Shown here piece after piece: positions 18,158-25,404 of a DNA stretch of 64,000 bases. The notes under the pieces are model-generated. The model searched no databases and had not been told where the DNA came from. It saw nothing but the letters and a program-made list of their open reading frames with translations. The DNA comes from Streptomyces wuyuanensis (GTDB lineage: Bacteria > Actinomycetota > Actinomycetes > Streptomycetales > Streptomycetaceae), in assembly GCF_900103455.1 (NCBI RefSeq), contig NZ_FNHI01000010.1:207227-271226 (forward strand), in the 5' to 3' direction. Made by a program: the position numbers and the translations under genes. Position 1 is the first letter of the stretch, and every line of letters starts with the position of its first letter.

Positions 18158-18171
18158 GTTTCACGTGAAAC
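18158..18171. promoter_or_regulatory. parS: parS site 4, between trxA and the acetyltransferase gene
   Basis: A perfect 14-bp GTTTCACGTGAAAC core, 8 bp after the trxA stop codon and just before the terminator hairpin. Confidence 0.9.
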
Positions 18172-18177
18172 ACGAAT

Positions 18178-18201
18178 GGGCCAACCCTGAGGGGTTGGCC
18201 C
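18178..18201. terminator. Bidirectional terminator between trxA and the GNAT gene
   Basis: A 10-bp perfect stem (18178-18187 with 18192-18201) and a 4-nt loop, followed on the plus strand by TTTC. The genes on both sides converge on it. Confidence 0.85.
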
Positions 18202-18237
18202 TTTCGGCGTCTCTGGGCCCACCGCTGTTCAGAACCC

Positions 18238-18855
18238 TCACAGCGGCCGGAGCGCGGGTTCCTTCTGCACCGCGCCCAGGAGCCGGTCGAGAGCCAGCTC
18301 CACGTCTTCCTTCCAGGAGAGCGTCGTACGGAGCTCCAGCCTCAGCCGGGGATGGGTGGGATGCGGGCGGACCGTCTTGAAGCCCACCGCCAGGAGATGA
18401 TCGGCCGGCAACACACAGGCCGGCTCGGTCCAGCGCGCGTCCCCGAATGCCTCGATCGCCTTGAAGCCGCGACGGAGCAAGTCCTTGGCGACGGTCTGCA
18501 CCATCACTCGCCCCAGTCCCTGCCCCTGGTACCCGGGAGTGATCCAGGCAGTCATCAGTTGCACGGCATCGGGGGAGACCGGACTCGTGGGGAAGGCGGT
18601 CGAGCGGGGCACATACGCAGGCGGGGCGTAAAGCACAAAGCCGACTGGAACGTCGTCGACATAGACGACACGGCCGCACGATCCCCACTCGAGCAGGACG
18701 GCCGAGATCCAGGCCTCCTTCTCGAGCTCGGGTGTGCCTGCTTTTACTGCTGCTTCTCCGCTGACTGGATCAAGCTCCCAGAAGACACAGGCTCGGCAGC
18801 GCTTGGGGAGGTCTGAAAGGTTGTCCAGCGTGAGCGGTACGAGCCGACGGCCCAT
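18238..18855 (-). CDS. GNAT family N-acetyltransferase
   Basis: 205 aa. The acetyl-CoA binding motif is visible as ITPGYQGQGLGRVMVQ (about residues 104-119), preceded by the beta-strand VVYVDDVPVGFVLYAP. The N-terminus MGRRLVPLTLDNLSDLPKRCRACVFWEL is characteristic of the actinobacterial GNAT encoded between trxA and parB. GAGGAA lies 9 nt upstream of ATG 18855. Substrate unknown; the conserved place next to parB does not by itself show a role in segregation. A small ORF overlaps its first codons. Confidence 0.88.
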   Translation of the reverse strand: MGRRLVPLTLDNLSDLPKRCRACVFWELDPVSGEAAVKAGTPELEKEAWISAVLLEWGSCGRVVYVDDVPVGFVLYAPPAYVPRSTAFPTSPVSPDAVQLMTAWITPGYQGQGLGRVMVQTVAKDLLRRGFKAIEAFGDARWTEPACVLPADHLLAVGFKTVRPHPTHPRLRLELRTTLSWKEDVELALDRLLGAVQKEPALRPL

Positions 18856-19001
18856 GAAGGCTGTTCCTCACTTCCTTCGACTGCCGCGCCAAGAGCAGCG
18901 GACAGCGCGCTCCGCTCCCGGAGCAGGCTGCCGATGAATCCGCCGACCGCGCCAATGCCCAGTCCGGCTGTCAGTAGGTGGCCGCGGCTCACCGATCGCA
19001 T
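18744..19001 (-). CDS. Possible small membrane protein overlapping the GNAT start
   Basis: An 85-aa ORF starting at ATG 19001 with a good ribosome site (AGAGGAAGG, 8 nt upstream). Residues 9-43 are Gly/Ala/Leu-rich and could form a membrane helix (LLTAGLGIGAVGGFIGSLL). The rest is polar and unlike any family I know. Its last 112 bp overlap the acetyltransferase gene in another frame, which is unusual and may mean the true protein is shorter or that the ORF is fortuitous. The good ribosome site and hydrophobic start support expression; the overlap argues against. The doubt is real. Confidence 0.35.
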   Translation of the reverse strand: MRSVSRGHLLTAGLGIGAVGGFIGSLLRERSALSAALGAAVEGSEEQPSWAVGSYRSRWTTFQTSPSAAEPVSSGSLIQSAEKQQ

Positions 19002-19096
19002 GGCTCGCCTTCCTCTGAGATGGGTCAAGGTGGATGCGCCATACCAGAACGCATCGTATCCACCCAGCGGGGACACGCCTACTGTGAGACGGCAAA

Positions 19097-19136
19097 GGGC
19101 GGATCGTGTCCGACGGCAACCGGACACGATCCGCCC
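19097..19136 (-). terminator. Terminator after parB
   Basis: A perfect 16-bp stem (19097-19112 with 19121-19136) with an 8-nt loop, 21 bp beyond the parB stop codon. Confidence 0.88.
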
Positions 19137-19157
19137 CTGAACGACTGACGCGCGGCC

Positions 19158-20240
19158 TCAGGCCTCCTCGTCCTCCGCCTCCTCGGAGAGCCCCTTCTCC
19201 ATGACGCGTCCCTCACCCGGGGCGAGCGTGCCGAGGATACGGTCGAGATCCTCTATCGAAGCGAACTCGACGACGATCTTGCCCTTCTTCTGGCCGAGGT
19301 CGACCTTCACCCGGGTCTCGAAGCGATCAGAGAGACGGGAGGCAAGATCCGTAAGCGCGGGGGACAGCCGTGCCCCGGCTCGGGGCCCCTTGGACTTCGG
19401 CGCGCTCGTCGGACGCGACCCCATGAGAGTCACGATCTCCTCCACTGCTCGCACCGAGAGTCCCTCGGCCACGATCCGATGAGCCAGCCTGTCCTGCTCC
19501 TCCGAGTCCTCCACCGAGAGCAGAGCCCTGGCGTGCCCGGCCGACAGAACACCTGCCGCAACCCGACGCTGTACGGGAGGCGAGAGACGCAGGAGGCGCA
19601 GAGTGTTGGAGACCTGAGGACGCGAGCGTCCGATCCGGTCGGCCAACTGGTCATGGGTGCAGTTGAAGTCCTTGAGCAACTGATCGTAGGCGGCAGCCTC
19701 TTCCAGCGGGTTCAGCTGAGCCCGGTGCAGATTCTCGAGCAGGGCGTCCAGCAGGAGCTTCTCGTCGTCGGTGGCCCGCACGATCGCCGGGATGCGCTCA
19801 AGGCCCGCCTCTCGGCAGGCCCGCCAGCGGCGCTCCCCCATGATGAGCTCGTACCGGTCCGGCCCCAACTGCCGCACCACGACGGGCTGAAGAAGGCCCA
19901 CTTCCTTGATGGAGGTGACCAGCTCCGCGAGCGCGTCCCCATCGAACACCTCACGCGGCTGCCTGGGGTTCGGAGTGATGGAGTCCAGCAGCACTTCTGC
20001 GAAGTGTGCACCGGCCGGCGCCACCGGCTCGGAAAGAGTCTCCGGCTCGGGCTCGGCCACGCGCTGTTCGGGCGTAAGAGGGCCGGACGGAAGCGTGGTG
20101 ACCTTGGCCGCGGCAACGCCGCGTTCGGTCGTCAGGACCGGGGAGCCGGATGCCGCATCGGAAGGCCCCGGCTTCTCCTGCGGAGCTGCGGGGATCAGTG
20201 CACCGAGCCCACGCCCCAGACCTCTACGTCGCTCGCTCAC
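19158..20240 (-). CDS. parB: Chromosome-partitioning protein ParB
   Basis: 360 aa. ParB binds parS near oriC and spreads to form the segregation complex. The CTP-binding N-terminal domain has NPRQPRE and GERRWRA followed by ENLHRAQLNPLEEA. The helix-turn-helix (THDQLADRIGRSRPQVSNTLRLLRL) reads parS, and the C-terminal 50 residues form the dimer domain. The N-terminus RRRGLGRGLGALIP is the usual ParA-contact segment. GTG 20240 overlaps the parA stop codon (GTGA) and has GGAGGGG 5 nt upstream, so the two genes are translationally coupled. Six parS targets are visible in this window. Confidence 0.98.
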   Translation of the reverse strand: MSERRRGLGRGLGALIPAAPQEKPGPSDAASGSPVLTTERGVAAAKVTTLPSGPLTPEQRVAEPEPETLSEPVAPAGAHFAEVLLDSITPNPRQPREVFDGDALAELVTSIKEVGLLQPVVVRQLGPDRYELIMGERRWRACREAGLERIPAIVRATDDEKLLLDALLENLHRAQLNPLEEAAAYDQLLKDFNCTHDQLADRIGRSRPQVSNTLRLLRLSPPVQRRVAAGVLSAGHARALLSVEDSEEQDRLAHRIVAEGLSVRAVEEIVTLMGSRPTSAPKSKGPRAGARLSPALTDLASRLSDRFETRVKVDLGQKKGKIVVEFASIEDLDRILGTLAPGEGRVMEKGLSEEAEDEEA

Positions 20241-21313
20241 TGGATCCCCTCCGACACACTCTGCTGGCTGTTCTGGCTGAGCGCATGAGCGGGATGGGCC
20301 TCATAGTGGATCCCCACGCCGCGCAGCGCGATCTCACGGGCAGCCTCAAGATACGACAGCGAGCCACTGGAACCCGGGTCGTAGGTGAGGACGGTCTGCC
20401 CATAGCTGGGCGCCTCGGAGATACGGACGGACCGCGGAATGCTCGTCCGCAGCACCTCATCACCGAAGTGACTCCGCACCTCCTCGGCGACCTGGGAGGC
20501 GAGCCTGGTGCGGCCGTCGTACATGGTGAGCAGAATCGTCGAGACATGGAGTGTGGGGTTGAGGTGCCCCCGTACCAGGTCGACGTTCCTCAGGAGCTGA
20601 CCCAGCCCTTCCAGCGCGTAGTACTCGCACTGGATCGGGATCAGCACCTCGGCACCCGCCACGAGCGCGTTGACGGTCAGCAGACCGAGCGACGGCGGAC
20701 AGTCGATCAGGATGTAGTCCAGCGGCTGCTCGTACGCGTGAATGGCTCGCTGCAGCCTGCTCTCCCGGGCCACGAGGGACACCAGCTCGATCTCCGCACC
20801 AGCGAGATCGATGGTGGCCGGGGCGCAGAAGAGTCCTTCGACGTCCGGGACCGGCTGGACCACATCGGAGAGCGGCTTACTCTCCACGAGGACGTCGTAG
20901 ATCGAGGGCACTTCGGCGTGATGGTCGATACCCAGAGCGGTGGAAGCGTTGCCCTGTGGGTCGAGGTCGATCACAAGGACACGCGCACCGTGCAGCGCCA
21001 GCGAGGCAGCAAGGTTGACGGTTGTCGTCGTCTTACCCACCCCGCCCTTCTGGTTGGCGACGACCATGACGCGCGTCTGCTCAGGTCGGGGAAGACCCTC
21101 GCCGGCACGGCCCAGAGCCTCCACCGCCAGTTGGGCAGCACGACCAATGGGGGTGTCGTCCATCGGCGGCGGTGTTTCACGTGAAACATCCTCCCCCGCC
21201 GACTCGGTACGGGGACCAGGGACCGGATCGGTCATCGGTCCCGCGATGTTGGCGTCGGACCGCAAGGATTCACTCTCCTCGACTTCAGGCTCGCAATGAA
21301 CAGAGCCTGCCAT
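20237..21313 (-). CDS. parA: Chromosome-partitioning ATPase ParA
   Basis: 358 aa with this start. The P-loop NTPase has the deviant Walker A KGGVGKTT with the signature lysine, Walker A' VLVIDLDPQGNAS, Walker B YILIDCPPSLG and the DNA-contact region RTSIPRSVRISEAPS. About 95 residues before the P-loop are acidic and variable. The start is uncertain: ATG 21313 is chosen as the likely family start, ATG 21235 is possible, and the frame stays open up to GTG 21487; none has a strong ribosome site. A parS site (21173-21188) lies within the coding region and a second lies upstream. It drives segregation of ParB-oriC complexes into spores. Confidence 0.93.
   Translation of the reverse strand: MAGSVHCEPEVEESESLRSDANIAGPMTDPVPGPRTESAGEDVSRETPPPMDDTPIGRAAQLAVEALGRAGEGLPRPEQTRVMVVANQKGGVGKTTTTVNLAASLALHGARVLVIDLDPQGNASTALGIDHHAEVPSIYDVLVESKPLSDVVQPVPDVEGLFCAPATIDLAGAEIELVSLVARESRLQRAIHAYEQPLDYILIDCPPSLGLLTVNALVAGAEVLIPIQCEYYALEGLGQLLRNVDLVRGHLNPTLHVSTILLTMYDGRTRLASQVAEEVRSHFGDEVLRTSIPRSVRISEAPSYGQTVLTYDPGSSGSLSYLEAAREIALRGVGIHYEAHPAHALSQNSQQSVSEGIQ
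21173..21188. promoter_or_regulatory. parS: parS site 5, inside parA
   Basis: A full 16-bp consensus match, TGTTTCACGTGAAACA, read through as Val-Ser-Arg-Glu-Thr in the ParA N-terminal tail. Confidence 0.93.
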
Positions 21314-21367
21314 GGTTTCGGGGTCCCGAACCAGCGAGGCCGGTGGTTCTGTGGAGAATTCCACCTC

Positions 21368-21376
21368 TGTGGACAA
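21368..21376 (-). promoter_or_regulatory. Perfect DnaA box upstream of parA
   Basis: TGTGGACAA, the reverse complement of the Streptomyces consensus TTGTCCACA, lies 55 bp before the preferred parA start, between it and parS site 6. Confidence 0.65.
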
Positions 21377-21462
21377 GTCCGTGACCCTCGCGAGCGGCTT
21401 GCGGTCGCGCGGAGCGGCGGCCGCGCGGCCACGGCTGATGATTCCCTGCAGCAGTGAGCGAC

Positions 21463-21476
21463 GTTTCACGTGAAAC
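21463..21476. promoter_or_regulatory. parS: parS site 6, between rsmG and parA
   Basis: A perfect 14-bp GTTTCACGTGAAAC core, about 100 bp beyond the rsmG stop codon and 150 bp before the preferred parA start. It could influence parAB expression. Confidence 0.9.
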
Positions 21477-21574
21477 ACGATGCACACGCCGCGGGGTCAC
21501 ATCGTTACGACACTCCGAAACGTGCACGTACCGGGGACGCCGCGCCTGAATCGGACGGCAGGTGGCGGAACAGC

Positions 21575-22291
21575 TTATCGCCGTCGGCGGACGCGGCCGG
21601 CGCGCGCGGCCTTGGCCCTCTTCGCAGCGAACCGCACGCCGCCGGGGCTCTCCCCGACCTCCACACGGACCACCGTGGACAAGGGATCGACGACTCCCTC
21701 TCCGACGTGGAGCACGGAGGTCTCCACCACGCCCAGCTTGCTCAGGGCCGCCCGGGCCCCGTCCAGCTCCTCCTGCGCTGTGTCGCCCTTGAGCGCCAGC
21801 ATCTCCCCGTAGGGCCGCAGCAGCGGTACGCCCCAGCCGGCCAGCCGGTCCAGGGGTGCCACGGCCCGCGCGGTGACCACATGCACGGGAGGAAGCTTGC
21901 CCAGCACTTCCTCGGCCCGGCCGCGCACCACCGTCACATGGTCCAGGCCCAACAGCTCCACGACTTCCTGAAGGAAGTTCGTACGGCGCAGCAACGGCTC
22001 CAGGAGCGTGATCTTGAGATCGGGCCGGACGAGAGCCAGCGGGATACCCGGAAGCCCCGCGCCCGATCCCACGTCGCACACCGTAACCCCCTCGGGGACG
22101 ACCTCGGAGAGTACTGCGCAGTTCAGCAGGTGCCGCTCCCACAGCCGCGGCACCTCACGAGGGCCGATCAGGCCGCGCTTGACTCCTGCATCCGCAAGCA
22201 GCTCCGCGTACCTGACGGCCTCGGGGAAGAACTCACCGAATACCGTCCGGGCCTCTTCTGGCGCCTGGGGAAGCTCTGCTGCCTCCGTCAC
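21575..22291 (-). CDS. rsmG: 16S rRNA (guanine-N7) methyltransferase RsmG
   Basis: 238 aa. RsmG (GidB) methylates G527 of 16S rRNA (E. coli numbering); its loss gives low-level streptomycin resistance. The SAM-binding motif is CDVGSGAGLPGIPLALVRPDLKI (about 72-94), followed by LLEPLLRRTNFL and the conserved VVTARAVAPLDRL. The C-terminal 20 residues are Arg-rich. GTG 22291 (VTEAAELPQAPEEA) with GGAAGGA upstream is preferred over the upstream in-frame start at 22315. It is the first gene of the rsmG-parA-parB run, separated from jag by a terminator. Confidence 0.95.
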   Translation of the reverse strand: MTEAAELPQAPEEARTVFGEFFPEAVRYAELLADAGVKRGLIGPREVPRLWERHLLNCAVLSEVVPEGVTVCDVGSGAGLPGIPLALVRPDLKITLLEPLLRRTNFLQEVVELLGLDHVTVVRGRAEEVLGKLPPVHVVTARAVAPLDRLAGWGVPLLRPYGEMLALKGDTAQEELDGARAALSKLGVVETSVLHVGEGVVDPLSTVVRVEVGESPGGVRFAAKRAKAARAGRVRRRR

Positions 22292-22351
22292 CGGAACCGT
22301 CCTTCCGTACCGCACTGCGCTGTGGTGGCTGAATTATCAGGCTGACAAAAT

Positions 22352-22381
22352 TCGGCCCCGCCTGCGAACAGACGGGGCCGA
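22352..22381 (-). terminator. Terminator after jag
   Basis: A 9-bp stem (22352-22360 with 22373-22381) with a 12-nt loop between the jag stop codon and the rsmG start codon. Confidence 0.7.
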
Positions 22382-22397
22382 CAGAACGCTCTGCAGG

Positions 22398-22910
22398 TCA
22401 GGCAGGGAGGACGACGACGAAGCGCTGCGGCTCCTCGCCTTCGGACTCGCTGCGCAGACCGGCCGCCGCGACCGCGTCGTGAACGACCTTCCGCTCGAAC
22501 GGGGTCATCGGCTTCATCTTCACGGGCTCGCCCGTGTTCTTGACCTCGGCCGCAGCCTTGGCGCCGAGCTCCGCGAGCTCGGCACGCTTGTTGGCGCGGT
22601 AGCCCGCGATGTCCAGCATCAGGCGGCTGCGGTCCCCGGTCTCCCGGTGCACGGCGAGCCGGGTCAGCTCCTGAAGCGCCTCCAGCACCTCGCCGTCGCG
22701 GCCCACGAGCTTCTGCAGGTCACGGCCGCCCGTGTCACTGATGATCGATACCGAGGCCCGGTCCGCCTCGACGTCCATGTCGATGTCACCGTCGAGATCG
22801 GCGATGTCGAGCAGGCCCTCGAGGTAGTCAGCGGCGATCTCCCCCTCCTGCTCCAGGCGGGTCAGGGTGTCGCCGCCCTCGGCGGCCTCGGAGGTGGTGC
22901 CTTCCGTCAC
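22398..22910 (-). CDS. jag: Jag/KhpB-type RNA-binding protein (KH and R3H domains)
   Basis: 170 aa. After an acidic N-terminus comes a KH-like domain with VGRDGEVLEALQELTRLAVHRETG (about 72-95). An R3H region (YRANKRAELAELG) and a TPFERKVVHDAVA block follow, conserved in Jag proteins. Jag is encoded next to yidC in most bacteria; the homologue KhpB binds RNA and links to cell-division control. AAGGAG lies 8 nt upstream of GTG 22910. Only 14 bp separate it from yidC, so it is the last gene of the rpmH-rnpA-yidD-yidC-jag operon. Confidence 0.93.
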   Translation of the reverse strand: MTEGTTSEAAEGGDTLTRLEQEGEIAADYLEGLLDIADLDGDIDMDVEADRASVSIISDTGGRDLQKLVGRDGEVLEALQELTRLAVHRETGDRSRLMLDIAGYRANKRAELAELGAKAAAEVKNTGEPVKMKPMTPFERKVVHDAVAAAGLRSESEGEEPQRFVVVLPA

Positions 22911-22924
22911 GGATGGACTCCTTC

Positions 22925-24166
22925 TTACTTCTTGGACGACGGGTGCTTGGGCCGCTGCGAGCCCTTGCGCTGTCCGGACTTGGCTTGGCGAGGGGTGCCA
23001 GGGGCGGTCTTGCCCGCCGGCTTCGGCTTGGCGTCCTGCGGCTGGTCCTGCTTCTCCAGCGAAGGCTTGGCCTCGCCGGTCTGCTGGGTACCGCCCGACT
23101 GGCGCTGGGCCTTGCTCTGGCGCTTGGGCTGCTGGCGCCGGGCAGCGGAACCGCCATCGGCATCCGCCATGACCGTGTCGCTCTTGATCACGGTGCCGTC
23201 CGCCTGAGCAGCGAAGCCCGCCTTGGCCAGACCTGCGATGAACTTGCGCTCGTTGTCGTTGCGGTCCGACCCCTTGGCAACGATGGCCTGGACGACCGAA
23301 CGCCTGCGGCGCCCACGGACCTCACCGTGAGAGCTGACGCTCTTCAGCAGACGCTGCAGGTAGTTGTCCTGAGCCTTCGAGCCGGGCGTCGGGTTCTGGT
23401 TGATCACGTACATCTGCTGGCCCATGGTCCACACGTTGGTGGTCAGCCAGTAGACGAGGACACCGACCGGGAAGTTGATGCCGGTGACGGCGAAGATCAG
23501 CGGGAAGATGTACATCAGCATCTTCTGCTGCTGCATGTACGGCGTCTTGACCGTGAGGTCCACGTTCTTCTGCATCAGCTGGCGCTGTGTGTAGAACTGC
23601 GACGCGGACATCAGGACGATCATGATCGCGGTGACCACCCGGACGTCCGTGAGCGAGGCGTTGAGCGCCGCGACCTTCTCCTCGGAGTCCATGAACTTCG
23701 CGGCGATCGGGGCACCGAAGATATGGGCCTCACGCGCGCTGTTCACCAGTTCCTGGTTGAGGACTCCGATGGTGTCGCCCGAGGCGATCTTGCTCAGCAC
23801 GTGGTACAGGGCGAAGAAGAACGGCGACTGCGCGAGGATGGGCAGGCACGAGGACAACGGGTTGGTACCCGTGTCCTTGTACAGCTTCATCATCTCTTCG
23901 GACTGACGCTGTCGGTCGTTCTTGTAGCGCTCCTGGATCGCCTTCATCTTGGGCTGGAGCGCCTGCATGTTCCGCATCGACTTGATCTGCTTGACGAAAA
24001 GCGGGATCAGGCAGATACGGATGACCACCACGAGGGACACGATGGACAGTCCCCATGCCCAGCCCGTGTCCGGGCCGAAGAGCGCCCCGTACAAACTGTG
24101 GAACTGGACGATGATCCAGGAGACGGGTGTGGTGATAAAGCTGAAGAGACTGGCAATCGTGTCCAC
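22925..24166 (-). CDS. yidC: Membrane protein insertase YidC
   Basis: 413 aa. It inserts and folds membrane proteins, alone or with SecYEG. Hydrophobic segments include IVSLVVVIRICLIPLF, which carries the conserved arginine facing the substrate groove. A charged cytoplasmic hairpin follows (ALQPKMKAIQERYKNDRQRQSEEMMKLYKDTG), then the later helices. The C-terminal 130 residues are Lys/Gln/Pro-rich and basic, as in ribosome-contacting actinobacterial YidC. GTG 24166 has AAGGAG 9 nt upstream. It sits 3 bp from yidD. Confidence 0.96.
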   Translation of the reverse strand: MDTIASLFSFITTPVSWIIVQFHSLYGALFGPDTGWAWGLSIVSLVVVIRICLIPLFVKQIKSMRNMQALQPKMKAIQERYKNDRQRQSEEMMKLYKDTGTNPLSSCLPILAQSPFFFALYHVLSKIASGDTIGVLNQELVNSAREAHIFGAPIAAKFMDSEEKVAALNASLTDVRVVTAIMIVLMSASQFYTQRQLMQKNVDLTVKTPYMQQQKMLMYIFPLIFAVTGINFPVGVLVYWLTTNVWTMGQQMYVINQNPTPGSKAQDNYLQRLLKSVSSHGEVRGRRRRSVVQAIVAKGSDRNDNERKFIAGLAKAGFAAQADGTVIKSDTVMADADGGSAARRQQPKRQSKAQRQSGGTQQTGEAKPSLEKQDQPQDAKPKPAGKTAPGTPRQAKSGQRKGSQRPKHPSSKK

Positions 24167-24169
24167 TAA

Positions 24170-24496
24170 TCAGGCTCCTTGAGCATTGGGCGAGGTCTCT
24201 GCGGCCGGGCTGGTCTCAGGGGGTTGCCCGCCCTTGCCGCCACGCAGGTTGTCGCGCAGCAGCTCGTGCCAACGAGGTCGTTTACGGGGAGGGACATGGT
24301 CCACACCGCCGGGCGACCACGGATTGCACCGCAGAATGCGCCAGGCGGTCAGCGCCGTGCCTTTCACCGCGCCATGCCGGTCAATGGCGGTATAGCCGTA
24401 GTGGGAACACGACGGGTAGTACCGGCAGACGGGACCCAGCAGCGGGCTGATCGTCCACTGGTACAGCTTGATCAGAGCCAGCAGCGGGTACTTCAT
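24170..24496 (-). CDS. yidD: Membrane protein insertion efficiency factor YidD
   Basis: 108 aa with the family signature LIKLYQWTISPLLGPVCRYYPSCSHYGYTAI, including CRxxPSCS, then RCNPWSPGGVDHVP. It is a small amphipathic protein that assists YidC. The C-terminal 20 residues are an acidic extension. Its ATG overlaps the rnpA stop codon by 4 bases (ATGA), so it is translationally coupled. Assigned with high certainty by motif and by its place between rnpA and yidC. Confidence 0.95.
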   Translation of the reverse strand: MKYPLLALIKLYQWTISPLLGPVCRYYPSCSHYGYTAIDRHGAVKGTALTAWRILRCNPWSPGGVDHVPPRKRPRWHELLRDNLRGGKGGQPPETSPAAETSPNAQGA

Positions 24497-24864
24497 CGCG
24501 TGCCCCCTCCCAGCAGCCGCTGGAGAGCGGCGTCCAGGTCTCGGGCCAGGTGTGCATGATCGGCGTCACCCGCTCCGGGCAGCGCCCGTACGACCACCAG
24601 GCTACCGGGGGGGAGCTCGGACAGTCGTTCGCGTATCAGGTGGCGCAGTCTCCGCTTCACCTGATTCCGTACGACCGCGCCACCTACTGCCTTGCTCACG
24701 ACGAAACCCGCACGTGCCGGGGGAGCGCTCTCCCCAGGCGCGTGCGGGTCCGTTGCACCGCTGCGTAGATGGACGACGAGAAGCGGGCGTCCGGCCCGGC
24801 GTCCCCGGCGTACCGCGATCGCGAAGTCCTCGCGCCGCCTCAGCCGATTCTCGGTAGGCAGCAC
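24493..24864 (-). CDS. rnpA: Ribonuclease P protein component
   Basis: 123 aa, a basic protein that assists the RNase P RNA in cutting tRNA 5' leaders. The signature VVRNQVKRRLRHLIRERLSELPPGSLVVVRALP is clear, and the N-terminus VLPTENRLRRREDFAIAVRRG is the usual RnpA start. GTG 24864 is chosen on that basis, with a weak AGGT upstream; in-frame sequence further upstream overlaps rpmH and is not protein-like. It lies 19 bp after rpmH and overlaps yidD by 4 bases. Confidence 0.95.
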   Translation of the reverse strand: MLPTENRLRRREDFAIAVRRGRRAGRPLLVVHLRSGATDPHAPGESAPPARAGFVVSKAVGGAVVRNQVKRRLRHLIRERLSELPPGSLVVVRALPGAGDADHAHLARDLDAALQRLLGGGTR

Positions 24865-24883
24865 GTCACGACCTGTACTGCGA

Positions 24884-25021
24884 TCAGGCGGACAGGTTGG
24901 CGCGACCCTTGCTGCGGCGGTTCGCCAGGATGGCGCGGCCGGCACGGGTACGCATGCGCAGGCGGAAACCGTGGGTCTTCGCGCGACGACGGTTGTTCGG
25001 CTGGAAGGTGCGCTTGCTCAC
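24884..25021 (-). CDS. rpmH: 50S ribosomal protein L34
   Basis: 45 aa: starts SKRTFQPNNRRRAKTHGFRL and ends with RSKGRANLSA, a full match to bacterial L34. GTG 25021 has GGAG 8 nt upstream. It is the first gene of the operon reading away from dnaA and shares the 383-bp divergent region with it, an arrangement conserved in most bacteria. It is too short to be picked up by length-filtered ORF calling. Confidence 0.97.
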   Translation of the reverse strand: MSKRTFQPNNRRRAKTHGFRLRMRTRAGRAILANRRSKGRANLSA

Positions 25022-25128
25022 TCGGGGGCTCCAGTAATGATTCGTGTGGTGGCGGGGCATCGCCTGGCTGTCACCGTGCGCCCACGAGTAGCTCGCAATA
25101 CGCCCGAGTGCACCGCTTCACAATCACC

Positions 25129-25153
25129 GATCGTGATCTACTGATCGTGATCT
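25129..25153. repeat. Two direct 11-bp GATCGTGATCT repeats, period 14
   Basis: Copies start at 25129 and 25143 in the rpmH-dnaA gap. Each contains the near-palindrome GATCGTGATC, so the pair could be a two-site operator. Confidence 0.6.
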
Positions 25154-25266
25154 TTGCCCATCGGAGGCAGGCGGCAGCAGCCATCGACAACTCGACCTGG
25201 TTACGGTACGCGCGGCTACGCCATCCGGTCAAACCAGGGTCACTGCAGCACCGACTGTACACAGGC

Positions 25267-25275
25267 TGTGGACAA
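25267..25275 (-). promoter_or_regulatory. Perfect DnaA box upstream of dnaA
   Basis: TGTGGACAA, 130 bp before the dnaA start, beside a degenerate neighbour (TGTACACAG). DnaA autoregulation through boxes in its own promoter is established in Streptomyces. Confidence 0.85.
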
Positions 25276-25404
25276 CAACTTGAACCGCACGGGTCGCCCT
25301 GACTACCGTGACTGGACTCGAATTCCTTTCCTACCCGCCTGCCGGGCCTGACCGACCCGTCCCGAGAACCACACATTCGTGGGACCTGTGAGAGAGCGTG
25401 CCTT

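Larger units (their letters stand above)
25022..25404. other. Divergent rpmH / dnaA promoter region
   Basis: 383 bp with no gene. It holds a perfect DnaA box (25267-25275), an 11-bp direct repeat (25129-25153) and a possible dnaA promoter (TTGAAC near 25281, TACCGT 18 bp later). The rpmH promoter should lie in the left half but is not clear. Confidence 0.6.
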
